64,000 nt of DNA from Panopea generosa (lineage: Eukaryota > Mollusca > Bivalvia > Adapedonta > Hiatellidae). The translations under genes were made by a program, and so were the position numbers. This document shows, in pieces, positions 12,683-24,240 of the stretch (its first letter is position 1; each line of letters opens with the position of its first letter). The notes under the pieces are model-generated. The model made no database searches. It was not told where the DNA came from and was given only the letters and a program-made list of their open reading frames with translations. The DNA is taken from NCBI GenBank assembly GCA_029582155.1, contig CM055901.1, positions 42,061,616-42,125,615 of the forward strand, read 5' to 3'.

Positions 12683-14137
12683 TCTCCCAAAGGGGGGAAA
12701 CATATAGTCACCGCTTCGTCCGTGCGTCTGTCTGCGTGCGTGCGTTCGTCCGTGCATCACCAATTCTTGTCAGGGCTATTTTCTCTACAACATCTGCTTG
12801 GAATTTTATGAAACTTGCTAGGATGCATCATTACCAAGTGCAGATGGGCATATTGTCTTTGTGTTCCAGTTTGATGATTTTTCACTGAGTTATGGTCCTT
12901 TGATTCTGTTTGTGACCAAATTCTTGTCCGGGCTATTTCTCTACAACCTCTGGTTGGAATTTTATGAAACGTGCTAGGATGCATCATTACCAAGTGCAAA
13001 TGTGCATACTGTCTTTGTGTTCTGGTTTGATGATTTTTCACAGAGTTATGGCCCTTTGATTCTGTTATGACCAAATTCTTGTCCGCCCTATTTCTCTACA
13101 ACCTCTGCTTGGATTTTTATGAAACTTGCAAAGATGCATCATTACCAAGTGCAAATGTGCATACTGTCTTTGTGTTCTGGTTTGATGATTTTTCACGGAG
13201 TTATGGCCCTTTGATTCTGTTGTGACCAAATTCTTGTCCGCCCTATTTCTCTACAACCTCTGCTTGGATTTTTATGAAACTTGCAAAGATGCATCATTAC
13301 CAAGTGCAGATGGGTAAACTGTCTTTCTGTTCCGGTTCGATGAATTATCATGGAGTTATGGCCCTTTGATTCTATTTGTGACCATATTCTTGTCCTTGCT
13401 ATTTCTCTACAATCCCATATTGGAATTTTATGAAACTTGCTAGGATGCATCATTACCAACTGCTGATGCGCATATTGTCTATATGTTCCGGTTTGATGAT
13501 TTTTCACGGAGTTATGACCCTTTCACTCTGTCTGACCAAATTATTGTCTGCGCTATTTCTCTACAACCCCATGTTGGAATTTTATGAAACTTGCTTGGAT
13601 GCATCATTACCAAGTGCAGATGCACATATTGTCTGTGTTTCGGTTCCATGATTTCTCATGGAGTTATTGCCCTTTCATTGAGATTGTGACCAAATTATTG
13701 TACGCGTTTTTTCTCTACAACCTCACGTTGGAATTTTATGAAACTTGCTATGTTTGTGTTTTGGTTGGATGATTTTTCAAGGACTTATGGCCTTTTGATT
13801 CAGTCTGTGACCAAATTCTTTTCCGCTCTATTTCTCTACAACTTGTGTTTGGAATTTTATGAAACTTGCTAGGATGCGTCATTACCAAGTGGAGATGTGC
13901 ATGTTGTCATCATGATGCTATTTCCCTACATTTTACCTCTGGTTTTAATTCTGTAAAACTAGTTCTGCGCATATTGTCATTTTGTTCCGGTTAAATGATT
14001 TGCGAATTAGTTCTGTGAAGTGCAGAGCCGCATATTGTTCCTGCTATACAATTTGGTATTCTTCATCCAAGTAGCCCATACAGAGGCAAACACTCACTTG
14101 GGGAGCATCCATTGGTTTCACCGATATTTTCTTGTTT
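12683..14137 (-). mobile_element. Tandem-core element, TGCTCCCC family, copy 1
   Basis: The head is TCTCCCAAAGGGGGGAA followed by ATAGTCACCGCTTCGTCCG. The core has about seven units of roughly 157 bp, each with CCAAATTCTTGTCC, TTTCTCTACAACC, TTTTATGAAACTTGCTAGG and a GAGTTATGGCCCTTTGATTC-like block. The tail is CACTTGGGGAGCATCC to TTTTCTTGTTT. The tail's TTGGGGAGCA is complementary to the family head TGCTCCCCAA, best seen in the copy at 44360. On the minus strand the units read as a repeating pseudo-peptide, an artefact of the tandem core. Other copies are at 44360-46525 and 50085-50715. Confidence 0.75.
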
Positions 14138-14324
14138 ATCTTATGTTTAATCACATAATGTAAACATGAGAACTTGTTTGAAAGGCCTATTTCAGATCCA
14201 GAAGGGATAATTGGGTGATTATGACCCCACTCAGATCCACTGAAATGTTGCTGAAGGACAGTATTTTTAGCTGCAGATCTACTAAACTACAACATATATA
14301 CAAAATTGAATTATTTGCAATGAT

Positions 14325-14632
14325 GTTGTTGTTGTTGGTATGTGTTAAGCATTGCTGTCAACATTTTTTAGTCATATTGTGATGATGTCAACATGTGACA
14401 GTATTCTAAGTGCTGCCAAACTGGAGCATCATGCTGCTGACATGCGGTGTGATACCCCACCCAGTCACATTATACTGACAACCCAAGCTATCCTCTAAAT
14501 GCTGTGTGCCAAGCAAAGAAGCTTACACATGTAGTACAATTTTTCATGTGTTTGGTTATTGAAGTGGCTAGGTATCTAACCCACGACCTTCTACCTGCAA
14601 GGCGGATGCTCTACCACTAGACCAGTCCGATG
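14325..14632 (-). mobile_element. tRNA-derived SINE, family with CTAGTGGTAGAGCATCCGCC head
   Basis: On the minus strand the head carries a clear box A (TGGTCTAGTGGTAGAGC) and box B (GGTCGTGGGTTAGATACC). A body with GGAGCATCATGCTGCTGACA-type sequence (given here in plus orientation) and TTCTAAGTGCTGCCA follows. Relatives at 20730-20965, 28545-28800 and 50735-50872 share the body and are also on the minus strand. It ends about 150 bp upstream of PTP exon 14783-14873. Confidence 0.7.
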
Positions 14633-14782
14633 TAGTTCATTGCAATAAAGTATTGAGTTTGGATTATAGTTCAGACTCTGCAGGGTTTGTTTGTTTTATG
14701 TCAATAAGGATCATAATAGTGATCTGACTCATGAACTTGTAACTAACCATATATATTAGGTTGTTGTTTATCTACATTTCAG

Positions 14783-14873
14783 GCTATTGTCCGCAATCAG
14801 GAAGAGTTTCCATGTACCATAGCCCTTCATCCTGACAATGTAGTGAGAAATATCTGCCAGGATGTCCTAACAT
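14783..14873 (+). CDS. Receptor-type protein tyrosine phosphatase, PTP-domain exon (first of three seen)
   Basis: This 91-nt exon starts in phase 0 after the acceptor TCTACATTTCAG and ends at the donor T|GTAGGT, leaving one nucleotide of a split codon. It encodes 30 residues, starting AIVRNQEEFPC and ending NVVRNICQDVLT. The split codon becomes TAT (Y) when joined to the exon at 53486, giving QDVLTYDHAFVKL. That matches the start of a PTP domain (N-x-x-x-NRY-x-D-V-x-x-YDH in the family). PTPs remove phosphate from phosphotyrosine, and receptor types are membrane proteins. The pTyr-recognition loop normally reads KNRYxD; here it is RNICQD, so the Tyr that stacks on phosphotyrosine is Cys and the Arg is Ile, while the Asp is kept. 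This suggests an inactive or D2-like domain, or a decaying paralogue. The catalytic exons lie outside the window. Exon identity is firm; the exact PTP subtype is not. Confidence 0.82.
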
Positions 14874-15404
14874 GTAGGTATATGTACAGAACATTGAACA
14901 TGCTTCATTCTGACACTTCCAAGGGCAGATCCAAAAATAAAGGGTTTTTTTTTCTGAAAATTGAATACAAATATTTTCTTCTTTTATCTCTTTGGGTCTT
15001 CCATTGCTGAGTGGTCATATATGCTGCCATTAGAATGACCACTTCTTTCTCACCGCTGAAGTCATAATTTGGCCAGCTTTGTCCAAAAACTTTGCATGTG
15101 TGCACCACAGGATCCAAATTTGTAATTTAATCTTGACTTATCTCACAGAGTATAGCTATAAACATAATTACCATAATATCTAGGACAAGATCTTGACTGA
15201 TCAATTTGATGATTGTGTAAGTTCTGGCCCTTGAAACATGAAATATTATGGTTGACATTATGCACTCTGTGTCAGCATTGTACATTGGATCTTAACCACA
15301 CTAGTTATATAAATGTTATATGTCTGAAAAATTATTAAACTGATTAAATCATATATTAACATCTTTATGACCATTACCGTATTCCCCCAAATAGACCCCC
15401 CCCT
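14874..15404. other. Intron of the PTP gene, no repeat recognised
   Basis: This is the start of an intron that runs to 53485 if the exons belong together. The first 530 bp hold no gene or repeat family I recognise. Confidence 0.5.
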
Positions 15405-16059
<655 letters not shown>

Positions 16060-16310
16060 ACACAATAGGCTATGATGTAGTGGTTAGGATGTTTTTTGCT
16101 AATTTCATGTGTTATGTAAACTGATTCATGATAATGGATATTGTTGGCTGCTCACACCAAAGGTTGTGGGTTTAATCCCTTGCTTGACCCGATGACCCTC
16201 ATTACATTTACCAGTACCCAGTTCAAGATCTACAAAGGAAATGGACTTGAATCTTCATAAAAGCTTTGAGTTTATTTTGCAATGAAGCAGCCTTAAGAAA
16301 AAAAGGTATA
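16060..16310 (+). mobile_element. Degraded tRNA-derived SINE, relative of 25585-25765
   Basis: A box A-like GATGTAGTGGTTAGGATG and a box B-like GGTTGTGGGTTTAATCCC are separated by extra sequence. The tail (AGATCTACAAAGGAAATGG and AAAGCTTTGAGTTTATTTTG) parallels the tail of the copy at 25585-25765. It is an old copy with an interrupted head. Confidence 0.55.
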
Positions 16311-16407
16311 GATTTGGTGTCAGTTGTACAAAAGTTTAAAAACGATTTTTATAGTTTTTGTCATTTTTTCCTATGGATATAATTTTGTTAAACTTCCTAG
16401 TATTTAA

Positions 16408-17473
16408 GTTTAAGATAGTTCCGGCATTCCTGCGAAAATTATCAATAATTTGTTCATGCATACAATAAATTCTCAGCTTTTGTTTAAGTTTCTTTTTTAA
16501 AAAAAATTGTACCACAGTTTCTCGTTAACAGCGCCTCCTAGCAGTGCATATTTTTTGGACGATTTTCACCAGTTTTCCCTTATAAAATAGTCAACATTAA
16601 CGCAAAATTGTTTTTGATAATATTTTTACATTACTAATTTTATTACCTGCGGGAAAAATACAACTTTTACGCAGATAAAATACAAATTATGTTACTTTCA
16701 CGTCTAATCATTACGGTGGGATTGGTTTAAATGCAAGTTTAAAAACAGCAAATTTTGAATGTTCACTACTGATTGCACAAAAACGTGCTGGAACAAGTTC
16801 TTGAAATTTACATATATATAAATTCATTCATTTTACTATAATATGATAGAAAAAAAGAGGGGTGTTTACACTAGTTTTTTCATAAATTCGTATTCAAATT
16901 AGAAATGAAACCCTTAAAAATACACGTTGTTTGTCTGCTATTTCCAAAATCACAAGCAAACGTGTTTATTTTAAAATTCAAATTTATGAAAAAACTAGTG
17001 TCAACTCTTTTTATTTGATCATATTTTTGTGAAATTAATAAAGTTTAACATATGTGAAATTCAAAAACTTGTACAAGAGCTTTTTCGTGTAATCAGCCAT
17101 GAATGTTCAAAATTCGTTGTTTTTTAACTTGCGTTTATACCGTTACCCTCGGAGTAATGATTAGATGTAACACAAATAATATTTTATCTGCATGAAAGTT
17201 AAAATCTTATCACAGGAAATAAAATGAATAATTTAATAATGTTTTTGAAATCAATTTTGAATAAATATTGATTATTTTACAAGGGAAAAACAGCGAAAAT
17301 CATCTTAAAAATATGTACCACCAGGAGGGGCTGTAATGAGAAACTGCGGTACTATATTAAATAAAACAAAGCTTAAACAAAAGTTGAGACTTCAAAGATC
17401 AATTGTACAGATTTTTGATAAATTATGCTAGATGTTAAAAAATCAGATAGGAATGCCGCGAACTACCTTAATG
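16408..17473. mobile_element. Foldback element with about 490-bp inverted arms
   Basis: The left arm begins TTTAAGATAGTTCCGGCATTCC and the right arm ends GGAATGCCGCGAACTACCTTA. Internal pairs include ACCACAGTTTCTCGTTAAC with ATGAGAAACTGCGGTAC, CGTCTAATCATTACGG with CGGAGTAATGATTAGATG, and ACACTAGTTTTTTCATAAATT with ATTTATGAAAAAACTAGTGT. The spacer, about 16905-16975, is short. Arm divergence looks like roughly 20 per cent, so it is old. There is no coding content, and the family differs from the foldback at 10914-11931. Confidence 0.82.
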
Positions 17474-17503
17474 TTAATACTATGTTCATGCAATATCAGA
17501 TTT

Positions 17504-18072
17504 TTAGGTCAACTGAGACTTTGTCTCAAGGGTCCTTTTATCTCCTTTTGTCCATCTTCCTGCATCTGTAAACAATTGACATTTTTGACTTCTTCTCATA
17601 AACCGTAAGTTCAATCGTAATGAAATGTTGTATGCAACTATGGTACCTAGGGATGAATAAAAATTGTGAATAGTATAGTCCCCATCCCCCTGAGAGGGGC
17701 AGGGCCAAAACAGTAAAATTTTAGGTAGACTTTGAAATTCTTCTCACTATTGGAAGCACTGGGAGACAAATGGTGAGCATGATTATGGACGTATATGGAT
17801 TCTTTATAAAAAAAAATGTGAATTGCATGTCCCCAGTTCTCATGGTTTGGCCCTGGAGGTGGGGCTTACTTTACTAAATCTATGTAGGTGAAAATGACAA
17901 AAAACATAATTTCTGATGATTGAATAGACTCATTTGAATGGTTTTTGGTGTGATTTGTTGTTGCTGACATGACGGTTAATGTTTATGTTTTATTGACAAA
18001 AATTGGTAAATAGATTCATATAGCTTCATGTAATCAAGGATACTCAGGTAACTGTTAAGGCCTGTGACCCGT
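17504..18072 (-). mobile_element. Tandem-core-type element fragment, GGTCAACTGAGAC family
   Basis: The head TTAGGTCAACTGAGACTTTG contains a perfect hairpin, TGAGAC-TTT-GTCTCA (17514-17528), followed by CCTTTTATCTCC and TTGTCCATCTTCCTGCATC. The tail has ATACTCAGGTAACTG and AAGGCCTGTGACCC. This head-hairpin plus CAGGT-tail layout parallels the element at 54281-55075. It has fewer internal units than the other families. Confidence 0.5.
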
Positions 18073-19004
18073 CCTTGAAATTTGGCGAAAAAATGTAGAT
18101 TTTACAAACAATGCGAAATAAAATACTTAAAATGATTTACATCTAGTATTTAATTAAAATGAATACATAGATGCATGCATATTACGACGTAATTTGAGAA
18201 AAAAAAAGCTCTTAAACTATGCCATCGTTAAATAAACTGCAGTTGCAAAATTATTGTTTTTATACTAAATAGCATATTTGTATTAATATTTAGATTTCTA
18301 TTATATTTTATATTCAGGTAAAAAAGCTATAAATAATTATTTTATACCAGTATGCTTACCGGTATTTCATAATTGGACACAATTTAAGAGGTGTATCCGT
18401 AAATCAGTGTACAATCCGAAATAGGGTCAGTAGTTACTTCCCTTTGTGCACAGAACTGGTGCACATGAAAAACTATATAAAACGTCTTTCAGTAACAAAA
18501 CACAGTTCTTGAGCATATTGAGAGGATCTGAGGAGTACAAATTCTACATAATCCAGACATTTAATATATTTCCTGGTTTCTTTGTTGTCACAGACTAATA
18601 CAGATCACATCAAGCTAATCTTTCTCCAAATCTCATTTCAGCTCTATATAAAATATTGTTTTAAGCATAAATATGAAATTAATGTTGGATTTGCCAAAAG
18701 CAGAAGTCATTGTCACATTGATAAATCCCAGAGCTCTCCGAAGATAAAATGTAATCAATTCTTGGTAAAAATTACTGCACACCAAGGAGATCTGCTGGTT
18801 TGATTAATTATGGGCTTTATGATGTATGTTTCCTTAGTTGTGAATTAATATTGTGCAATATTACTGGAAATAAGGGTTTACAGATGTGTACTGCTTATCA
18901 GTAAATTTTTTGTCTTTCATAATATTTATTCAGCTGTTTTTCGTTTCTGAGAATTTATCACAATAGTGCATTATGGGAGGGGTTTGTTTTATTTGAATAT
19001 ATTG
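18073..19004. other. No gene recognised; one TATA-like motif
   Basis: This is AT-rich unique-looking sequence. CTATATAAAA at 18473-18482 resembles a TATA box, but no open frame or splice signal downstream supports a gene. Confidence 0.45.
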
Positions 19005-19258
19005 GATATTTTTTATGCCATTGAGCCATTATGCTAACAGACAATCATTTAATATAACTACTGCTTCCTCGGATTCTGGAATGTTAACCAGTACTTGAGC
19101 ACACCCAACGGCAATAAACTGATAACTTTCCAGTTTGAATCAGTGGTGAGAGATAAATGACAATGAGATGCAGTGGCTAGACATTACTTCAAACTCATAA
19201 CCACTTGATTGATAGTATGATGTGTTACTGACTGAGTTAATTTGGCCCGGCAAATAAA
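19005..19258 (-). mobile_element. tRNA-derived SINE, the family that seeded the 107-bp satellite
   Basis: Minus-strand reading: a head GCCGGGCCAAATTAACTCAG (box A region), a decayed box B (GGTTATGAGTTTGAAG), the body GCATCTCATTGTCATTTATC and CTCACCACTGATTC, then GTGTGCTCAAGTACTGGTTA. It ends GTCTGTTAGCATAATGGCTC and ATGGCATAAAA. The body aligns with the 107-bp monomer across nearly its whole length, and the 3' end matches the SINE at 44623-44861. Confidence 0.75.
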
Positions 19259-19869
19259 GGTTTATAAACGTGTATTATTTATCAGGTAATTCTGTCTTAA
19301 TTGAAATATATTCAGATGGTGTTTCCATTTTCTAAAAAATATTAAAGTAGTTATTTTTGAATGATGAGTGCCACTCAAATCACTTCAAAACTCCCAAAAA
19401 GCAAGTAAATGCATTAACTTAAATAACAGTTGACTAGTTGAAAAATAAAAAGGTCTCACTTAAGAATTACCTCTCTTACATGACGGTAGCAAGGTTCTTA
19501 CGCCCAAGAAATTAGAGCTGTGTAAAGCGGTTGGGCATTATTTTTGTTGAAAATGCATAAAATTGTCATATTTTGTTGTGCATATGAGAACATTGGAACA
19601 TTTTCATAATTTATGCCAAGTTTGAATGACATTGAGAATTGTTTGATGAAGCTATAACAGTTTAAAGTTGCGTAGTGATACACTGCAATAAATCAGGCAG
19701 AATTGTCAAATATGCCATCAAACCATCGAAATTGTGAAAAAGCAACCTGGTCAACCTCATATTTTTTTCAGCATAATAATAGAACAACAGAGGACTATCT
19801 ATGGGAACAAGACACTTTTAGAACAATTGATAATGTAACCAGTGTTCCAGAAGTGTATTTCTCTATATA
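19259..19869. other. No gene or repeat recognised
   Basis: This is AT-rich sequence with no recognisable exon, RNA gene or repeat. Confidence 0.45.
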
Positions 19870-20235
19870 TGTATACTAGAACAATACAAACTTGTATGAG
19901 ACGAAAAGGACTACTCCACTCACTTCTTGTGTCAGGATCACACCTTGATTAAAGTTGTGTGTGCAAGGTTATATCTCAATATTGCATTGAAACATGACAT
20001 AAAACCTGGTCATCAAACCTACTACAATAACTAAGTATGATAACTCTTTCTGGAATATAATGTTAAGTATGGCCTTTGTTGGATATAGAAATTCTGATTA
20101 AAGTTTTGTGTGTAAGTACCATCAAGTCCATATTTCACAAACTACTTAATGTATTTGATTGAAACTTGATTTCCATTTATGAAACCAAACTCTTGCAAGA
20201 CTTTTTGGCAAATTATGCCCCTTATTTGACAAGTC
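19870..20235 (-). mobile_element. Fragment of tandem-core element, AGCTCGACTATT family
   Basis: Blocks such as CACACCTTGATTAAAGTTGT, CCTACTACAATAACTAAGTA and GTGTGTAAGTACCATCAAGTC recur in the much longer copy at 50873-53230. The head is decayed here. Confidence 0.6.
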
Positions 20236-20729
20236 TATGGCATGATACTTTTAGAATCTAAAGTAAACACCATTGTGATATGACTGAAAAATTGTGGAAA
20301 GCGATGCTAAACACCATACAACAATTTTATGAACATTCCTTCATATACAGATATTCATCAATAATAATTTTATTACTACAATCAAATTTTCGCTTCTCAA
20401 TATTAATAAATTATAAATTTTTATGATCAGTTCTTCATGGCATACCAACACAAAAAGATTATGATTATAATGCCATTGGTAAAATCATTCAAGGCTGGTA
20501 ATTTATTTATTTGAACAAAGAATATATATCAAAACAACGAAAATGATTGGATGTGCAAAATAAACCTATTGTAACAGTCTTGATACTTTAATTGAGCCAT
20601 TTTTTCCTCATATTGATATTTGTACTGCATGTAAGGAGTCACTGTTCTTCTAATCTTGCCATAACTTATAAAGTGCTCCCATACATAGGAAATGGTATCT
20701 AACTACAATAAAGAACAATGTGTGAATTC
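20236..20729. other. No gene or repeat recognised
   Basis: This is AT-rich intronic sequence with nothing recognisable. Confidence 0.45.
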
Positions 20730-20965
20730 ATGGTGTTGTATGATTTTCAGCACAATTTTTCAGTCATATTACGATGGTGTTTACTTGAAACAGTATTCTA
20801 AGTGCTGCCACACTGGCGAAGTATTGTGCTGCAAGCACATGGTATGAGACTGAGCGCCAGGTGAGGAAGCTTCTAGAACCTTTTTTCAAGTCTTTGGTAT
20901 GACCTGAATCGAACCCGTGGCCTTCAACATGAGGTGAATGCTCTATCGCTAGACCACACTGCAGA
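20730..20965 (-). mobile_element. tRNA-derived SINE, same family as 14325-14632
   Basis: The minus-strand head has GGTCTAGCGATAGAGCATTC and a box B-like sequence GGGTTCGATTC. The body shares AGTATTCTAAGTGCTGCCAC (plus-strand reading) with the copy at 14325-14632. The body is shorter than in that copy. Confidence 0.65.
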
Positions 20966-21031
20966 TCAAAAAGATAATCCGATATCAGCAATTATATAAA
21001 TATAAAAACAGCCTCACAGTGTTATCAAGAA

Positions 21032-21499
21032 ATAGTACCACCTTTGCAAAAAGGAAGTGCTTCCGTGGGGTAGTCGCATAATGGCGGTTTTAAATAATCC
21101 TCATTTCTTCTTCTTTAAAAATGCATTTTCCTTATTTTAATGCTCATTTTTTTATTTGAATGGCATTACTGATGTATTTTGAACACTTTGACAGCATTGT
21201 CATGTTTGAATTGTGAATTTAGAAAAAAAACTTGATGCTTGGAAATTGGGGTATGAATACATGATTTCGGAAGTCTACTTTCACTTTGTCACCAGTGTAC
21301 ACACTGAGCAGAAAAAAATCTCTTATATGACACATGACCCCTACTTTTCTCATCATATTTTGATAGTGCAGAGGTTGACAAACAGTAAAATGTAGGTTTC
21401 ACTTCTTTCATTTGGGTCTCTCTATGAATGACAAGCCTTCAAACTTTTATTATTTACTATAGAATAAAGAACAAAAATCAATGGTGGGATGACACCTAT
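21032..21499 (+). repeat. Direct repeat, copy 1 (about 997-bp spacing)
   Basis: The sequence from ATAGTACCACCTTTGC through AAAATCAATGGTGGGATGAC is repeated almost unchanged at 22029-22463, including AAGTGCTTCCGTGGGGTAGT. Copy 1 contains about 30 bp, around 21251-21281, that copy 2 lacks. It reads as a segmental tandem duplication rather than a known transposon. No gene is seen in it. Confidence 0.85.
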
Positions 21500-22028
21500 A
21501 AGAGAGACTTGAGTGAAATGGGGGTGATTTTCCAAAATGTTAATTGTAGGTAAAATAACCTCTTTTTTACACTCTCATAGTCTTAAATGACAAATTGGAG
21601 GCATTTGCTTCATAAAAAACATCCTTTTGGAAAGTTTATGCCTCAAATAAAGCATATATGTACATATCTACATTGAAATTTCATTTTTTATTTTTGATGA
21701 TTGAAATGTGCAATTTTTAGCATGTACATTGTATTGAATAATGTATTTTGGTAAGATAATGTCTTCAGTGTATCATGAGACTATTTTGGTGTAAAAATAT
21801 TAATGGAATTAGGTAAAAAAAAAATTTTTTTGATAAAATAAGTCAAACACATCAAAATTGCATGTCGGTCAACATCTCGCGCCTATATATAATGATCATG
21901 TAAAAAGTGGTATTTTGACAAAATTTCAGTATTTAATGCCTGCAACTTGGCAGTATTACTTCAAATTGATAATACTTAGTAAAAAATAGGTAATTATGAA
22001 ATTAAAAAAAAAAAGTTTCCTTATAGGC
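21500..22028. other. Sequence between the two direct repeats
   Basis: Continues seamlessly from copy 1 and is absent after copy 2, where a SINE begins. AT-rich, with no gene. Confidence 0.5.
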
Positions 22029-22463
22029 ATAGTACCACCATTGCAAAAAGGAAGTGCTTCCGTGGGGTAGTCGCATAATGGCGGTTATAAATAATCCTCA
22101 TTTCTTCTTCTTTAACAATGCATTTTCCTTATTTTAATGCTCATTTTTTTATTTGAATGGCATTATTGATGTATTTTGAACACTGACAGCATTGTCATGT
22201 TTGAATTGTGAATTTAGAAAAAAAACTTGATGCTTGGAAATTGGGGAACTTTGTCACCAGTGTACACACTGAGCAGAAAAAAAAATCTCTTATATGACAC
22301 ATGACCCCTACTTTTCTCATCATATTTAGATAGTGCAGAGGTTGACAAACAGTAAAATGTAGGTTTCACTTCTTTCATTTGGGTCTCTCTATGAATGACA
22401 AGCCTTCAAACTTTTATTATTTACTATAGAATAAAGAACAAAAATCAATGGTGGGATGACACC
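22029..22463 (+). repeat. Direct repeat, copy 2
   Basis: Second copy of 21032-21499. The match stops at TGGGATGACACCT, where a tRNA-derived SINE starts, so the SINE may have cut the duplicated unit. Confidence 0.85.
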
Positions 22464-22725
22464 TCAAAGACTAGCTTAGTCAGTAACATGTCTGGCTGTC
22501 AAGCCAGGGTCACAAGTTCAAATCTCTGTCTGACCACATCATGATTTATGATTGGACAGAAGTCTCCCACTTATTTAAAATGTGGGGAAGTAGTTAGTAG
22601 CATGTTTTTACTAAGTGCTGGTTGATTACCTTGCCGATTCCAAAACAGTGATTTGGTGCACTGACCACCAATTAGTAAATGAAATACTGTTAAAAATAGT
22701 GGAAAAAACCTATACAAACAAAAGT
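22464..22725 (+). mobile_element. tRNA-derived SINE
   Basis: The head ACTAGCTTAGTCAGTAACAT contains a box A-like segment, and the anticodon-arm-like CTGGCTGTCAAGCCAGG is followed by box B (AAGTTCAAATCTC). The body GGGGAAGTAGTTAGTAGC follows. It is too divergent from a tRNA and too long to be a tRNA gene. Confidence 0.65.
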
Positions 22726-23112
22726 TACCCTAAAAACCACAGAGGTCAATATAACTGTACAGTTCTTGGCACCTCCTAAGGTGTTTGTTTGTCTGACATA
22801 TCACAACAGATAATTTAACTCATATGCAAGAGAAAAAAGACATTCCATGAATAGTTTTTGCATCAACTGGATGGAAAACGGCCATTATTAGGCATTGTTA
22901 GAAGAAATAAAACCCATAAACAGAAACAAGAAGAGTAGAAAATGAGGAAATAATAGTAGTCCTTTGTCAGAGGTTTAGATCATTTCCCTGAGGAGAATAG
23001 ATAGATGGTGATTACACAAATAGACATAATATTATCATTTTGATAAGGTGACCCAAACAAGTGAAAGAATTGCAAGAGAATGTTGTCTCTGAAATGATAC
23101 TATAGTTAAAGC
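22726..23112. other. No gene or repeat recognised
   Basis: This is AT-rich sequence, nothing recognisable. Confidence 0.45.
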
Positions 23113-23290
23113 ATGTGGAAGGGTATCACTGCCATAACTCTTAAGTTTGCAATTTGTCATTTGTTCTTTGTGCAATGGGTGTAAATGTTTCTTTCTTCTT
23201 AGTTCTTTGTTGGAAATGAAACATTTCACCTTTGTAACTTTACTATTTGTCTATCCTACTATATCCTATCATTGTAAAAGTTACATACTT
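23113..23290 (+). repeat. Inverted repeat partner of 28275-28450
   Basis: AATTTGTCATTTGTTCT, ATGTTTCTTTCTTCTTAGTT and TTGTCTATCCTACTATATCC are found in reverse complement at 28275-28450, with perhaps 85-90 per cent identity by eye. The pair brackets the MITE/TA-element cluster. Confidence 0.75.
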
Positions 23291-23398
23291 CCTGTCATAA
23301 TATAACGAGTTCAGCATATTCACTGTGTTTCAAAAGGATTCCATTTGCAAATGTTAAACTGTGCAGTAAAGCATGTTGTACAACACACTTGTGCATAT

Positions 23399-23528
23399 GT
23401 AACAATGTGAAATACACAGCTGGCATTGTCAGTTATGACGACAGGTGTCGCTAGACGTATATGAATGAATAAAGACTGGTCCCTAGTGGAATCGGAGTTG
23501 CTTTGTTTTCACCGTTGGTTATGTGGAA
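23399..23528. mobile_element. Possible solo LTR-like fossil, 130 bp
   Basis: A short insert begins GTAACAATGTGAAATAC, contains GAATGAATAAAGACTGG with a polyadenylation-like AATAAA, and is bracketed by CATAT on both sides (23394-23398 and 23529-23533). It directly abuts the MITE starting at 23534. The length and AATAAA suggest a retroelement long terminal repeat, but the ends are not the usual TG/CA, so the assignment is tentative. Confidence 0.35.
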
Positions 23529-23533
23529 CATAT

Positions 23534-24212
23534 GGTCAGCTACCACCATTGAGAGGAGCTCTCTGATCGGCCGAAAAAAGTAAAGGGGTGTTCAGGGGAT
23601 ATATTTTTTATAGTAAGCTTAATTTTGGTTGGATGAAAATGTCAAACTGGCAAATGATCAGAATAAAATATAAGTTTATTATGGTTGTGTCAATAATAAA
23701 TGAAAAATATGTTTCTGTGACTTACTAAGTTCATTTTATCAAGGAAACTGTGTTGAAAGTAAAATTGTTGAAATTGACTTTTTCATGCTAAAAGTAAGGG
23801 TGCCCAACTTTAGGGGGTAAAAAGTGGTAAAAAGTTATACTTTTTACCCCATTTTGGGGACATTTCAATTTGAGTCTAGGAAAGTACTTTACTATAATGT
23901 AGGACTTTCTGGTGGAGTGCGGTCTAGTGGTAGATCACCGAACCCATGATCTGAGAATCGTGGGTTCGATCCTCTGCCACGGCTATGTGTGGTGTCCTTG
24001 AGCAAGACACTTTTCCACATATGCTTAGTACTAGTTCTAACCAGGAAGACTTTGAGTGTGATTTGCCTAAGTTGTAATAAATTGTTTCACAATTGAAGTA
24101 AAATAAATAAATTTAAACTAAACTTTTTGGTCTGCGAATGGTAGAAATAGTGGAAATTAGGTCAAACGTTATAATGTAAGTCTATGGAAAATGCAGTGGT
24201 GGTTGGCTGACC
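23534..24212. mobile_element. MITE copy 1 (GGTCAGCTACCACCATTG ends), split by a SINE
   Basis: The left end GGTCAGCTACCACCATTG and right end CAGTGGTGGTTGGCTGACC are near-perfect inverted repeats. The body (AAATATAAGTTTATTATG, GACATTTCAATTTGAGT, GAATGGTAGAAA) recurs in copy 2. A tRNA-derived SINE at 23912-24122 interrupts this copy after GTAGGACTTT; copy 2 shows the uninterrupted GGACTTTTTGGTCCACG. No transposase is encoded. Confidence 0.8.
23912..24122 (+). mobile_element. tRNA-derived SINE inside MITE copy 1
   Basis: The head GCGGTCTAGTGGTAGATCAC (box A) and GAATCGTGGGTTCGATCC (box B) are both well preserved. CCTTGAGCAAGACACTT follows, a motif widespread in animal SINEs and LINE-related tails, and the copy ends in AT-rich AAATAAATAAATTTAAAC. 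The intact boxes suggest it is one of the younger SINEs here. Confidence 0.8.
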
Positions 24213-24240
24213 TAAAAGAAACCTCACACTTACCTTTTGT

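Noticed and set aside
12757-13507. Repeating peptide with HLVMMHPSKFHKIP on the minus strand, also at 44332-45392
   Set aside because: This is the roughly 157-bp core unit of the TGCTCCCC element family read in one frame. Frames are short, broken and tied to the repeat.
18473-18482. TATA box of a gene on the + strand
   Set aside because: No exon, start codon context or splice signal of a recognisable gene follows within several hundred bases.
23912-24000. A tRNA gene (also at 14560-14632, 25585-25660 and 59455-59530)
   Set aside because: Boxes A and B are present, but the cloverleaf is incomplete and each continues into a SINE body repeated elsewhere in the window.
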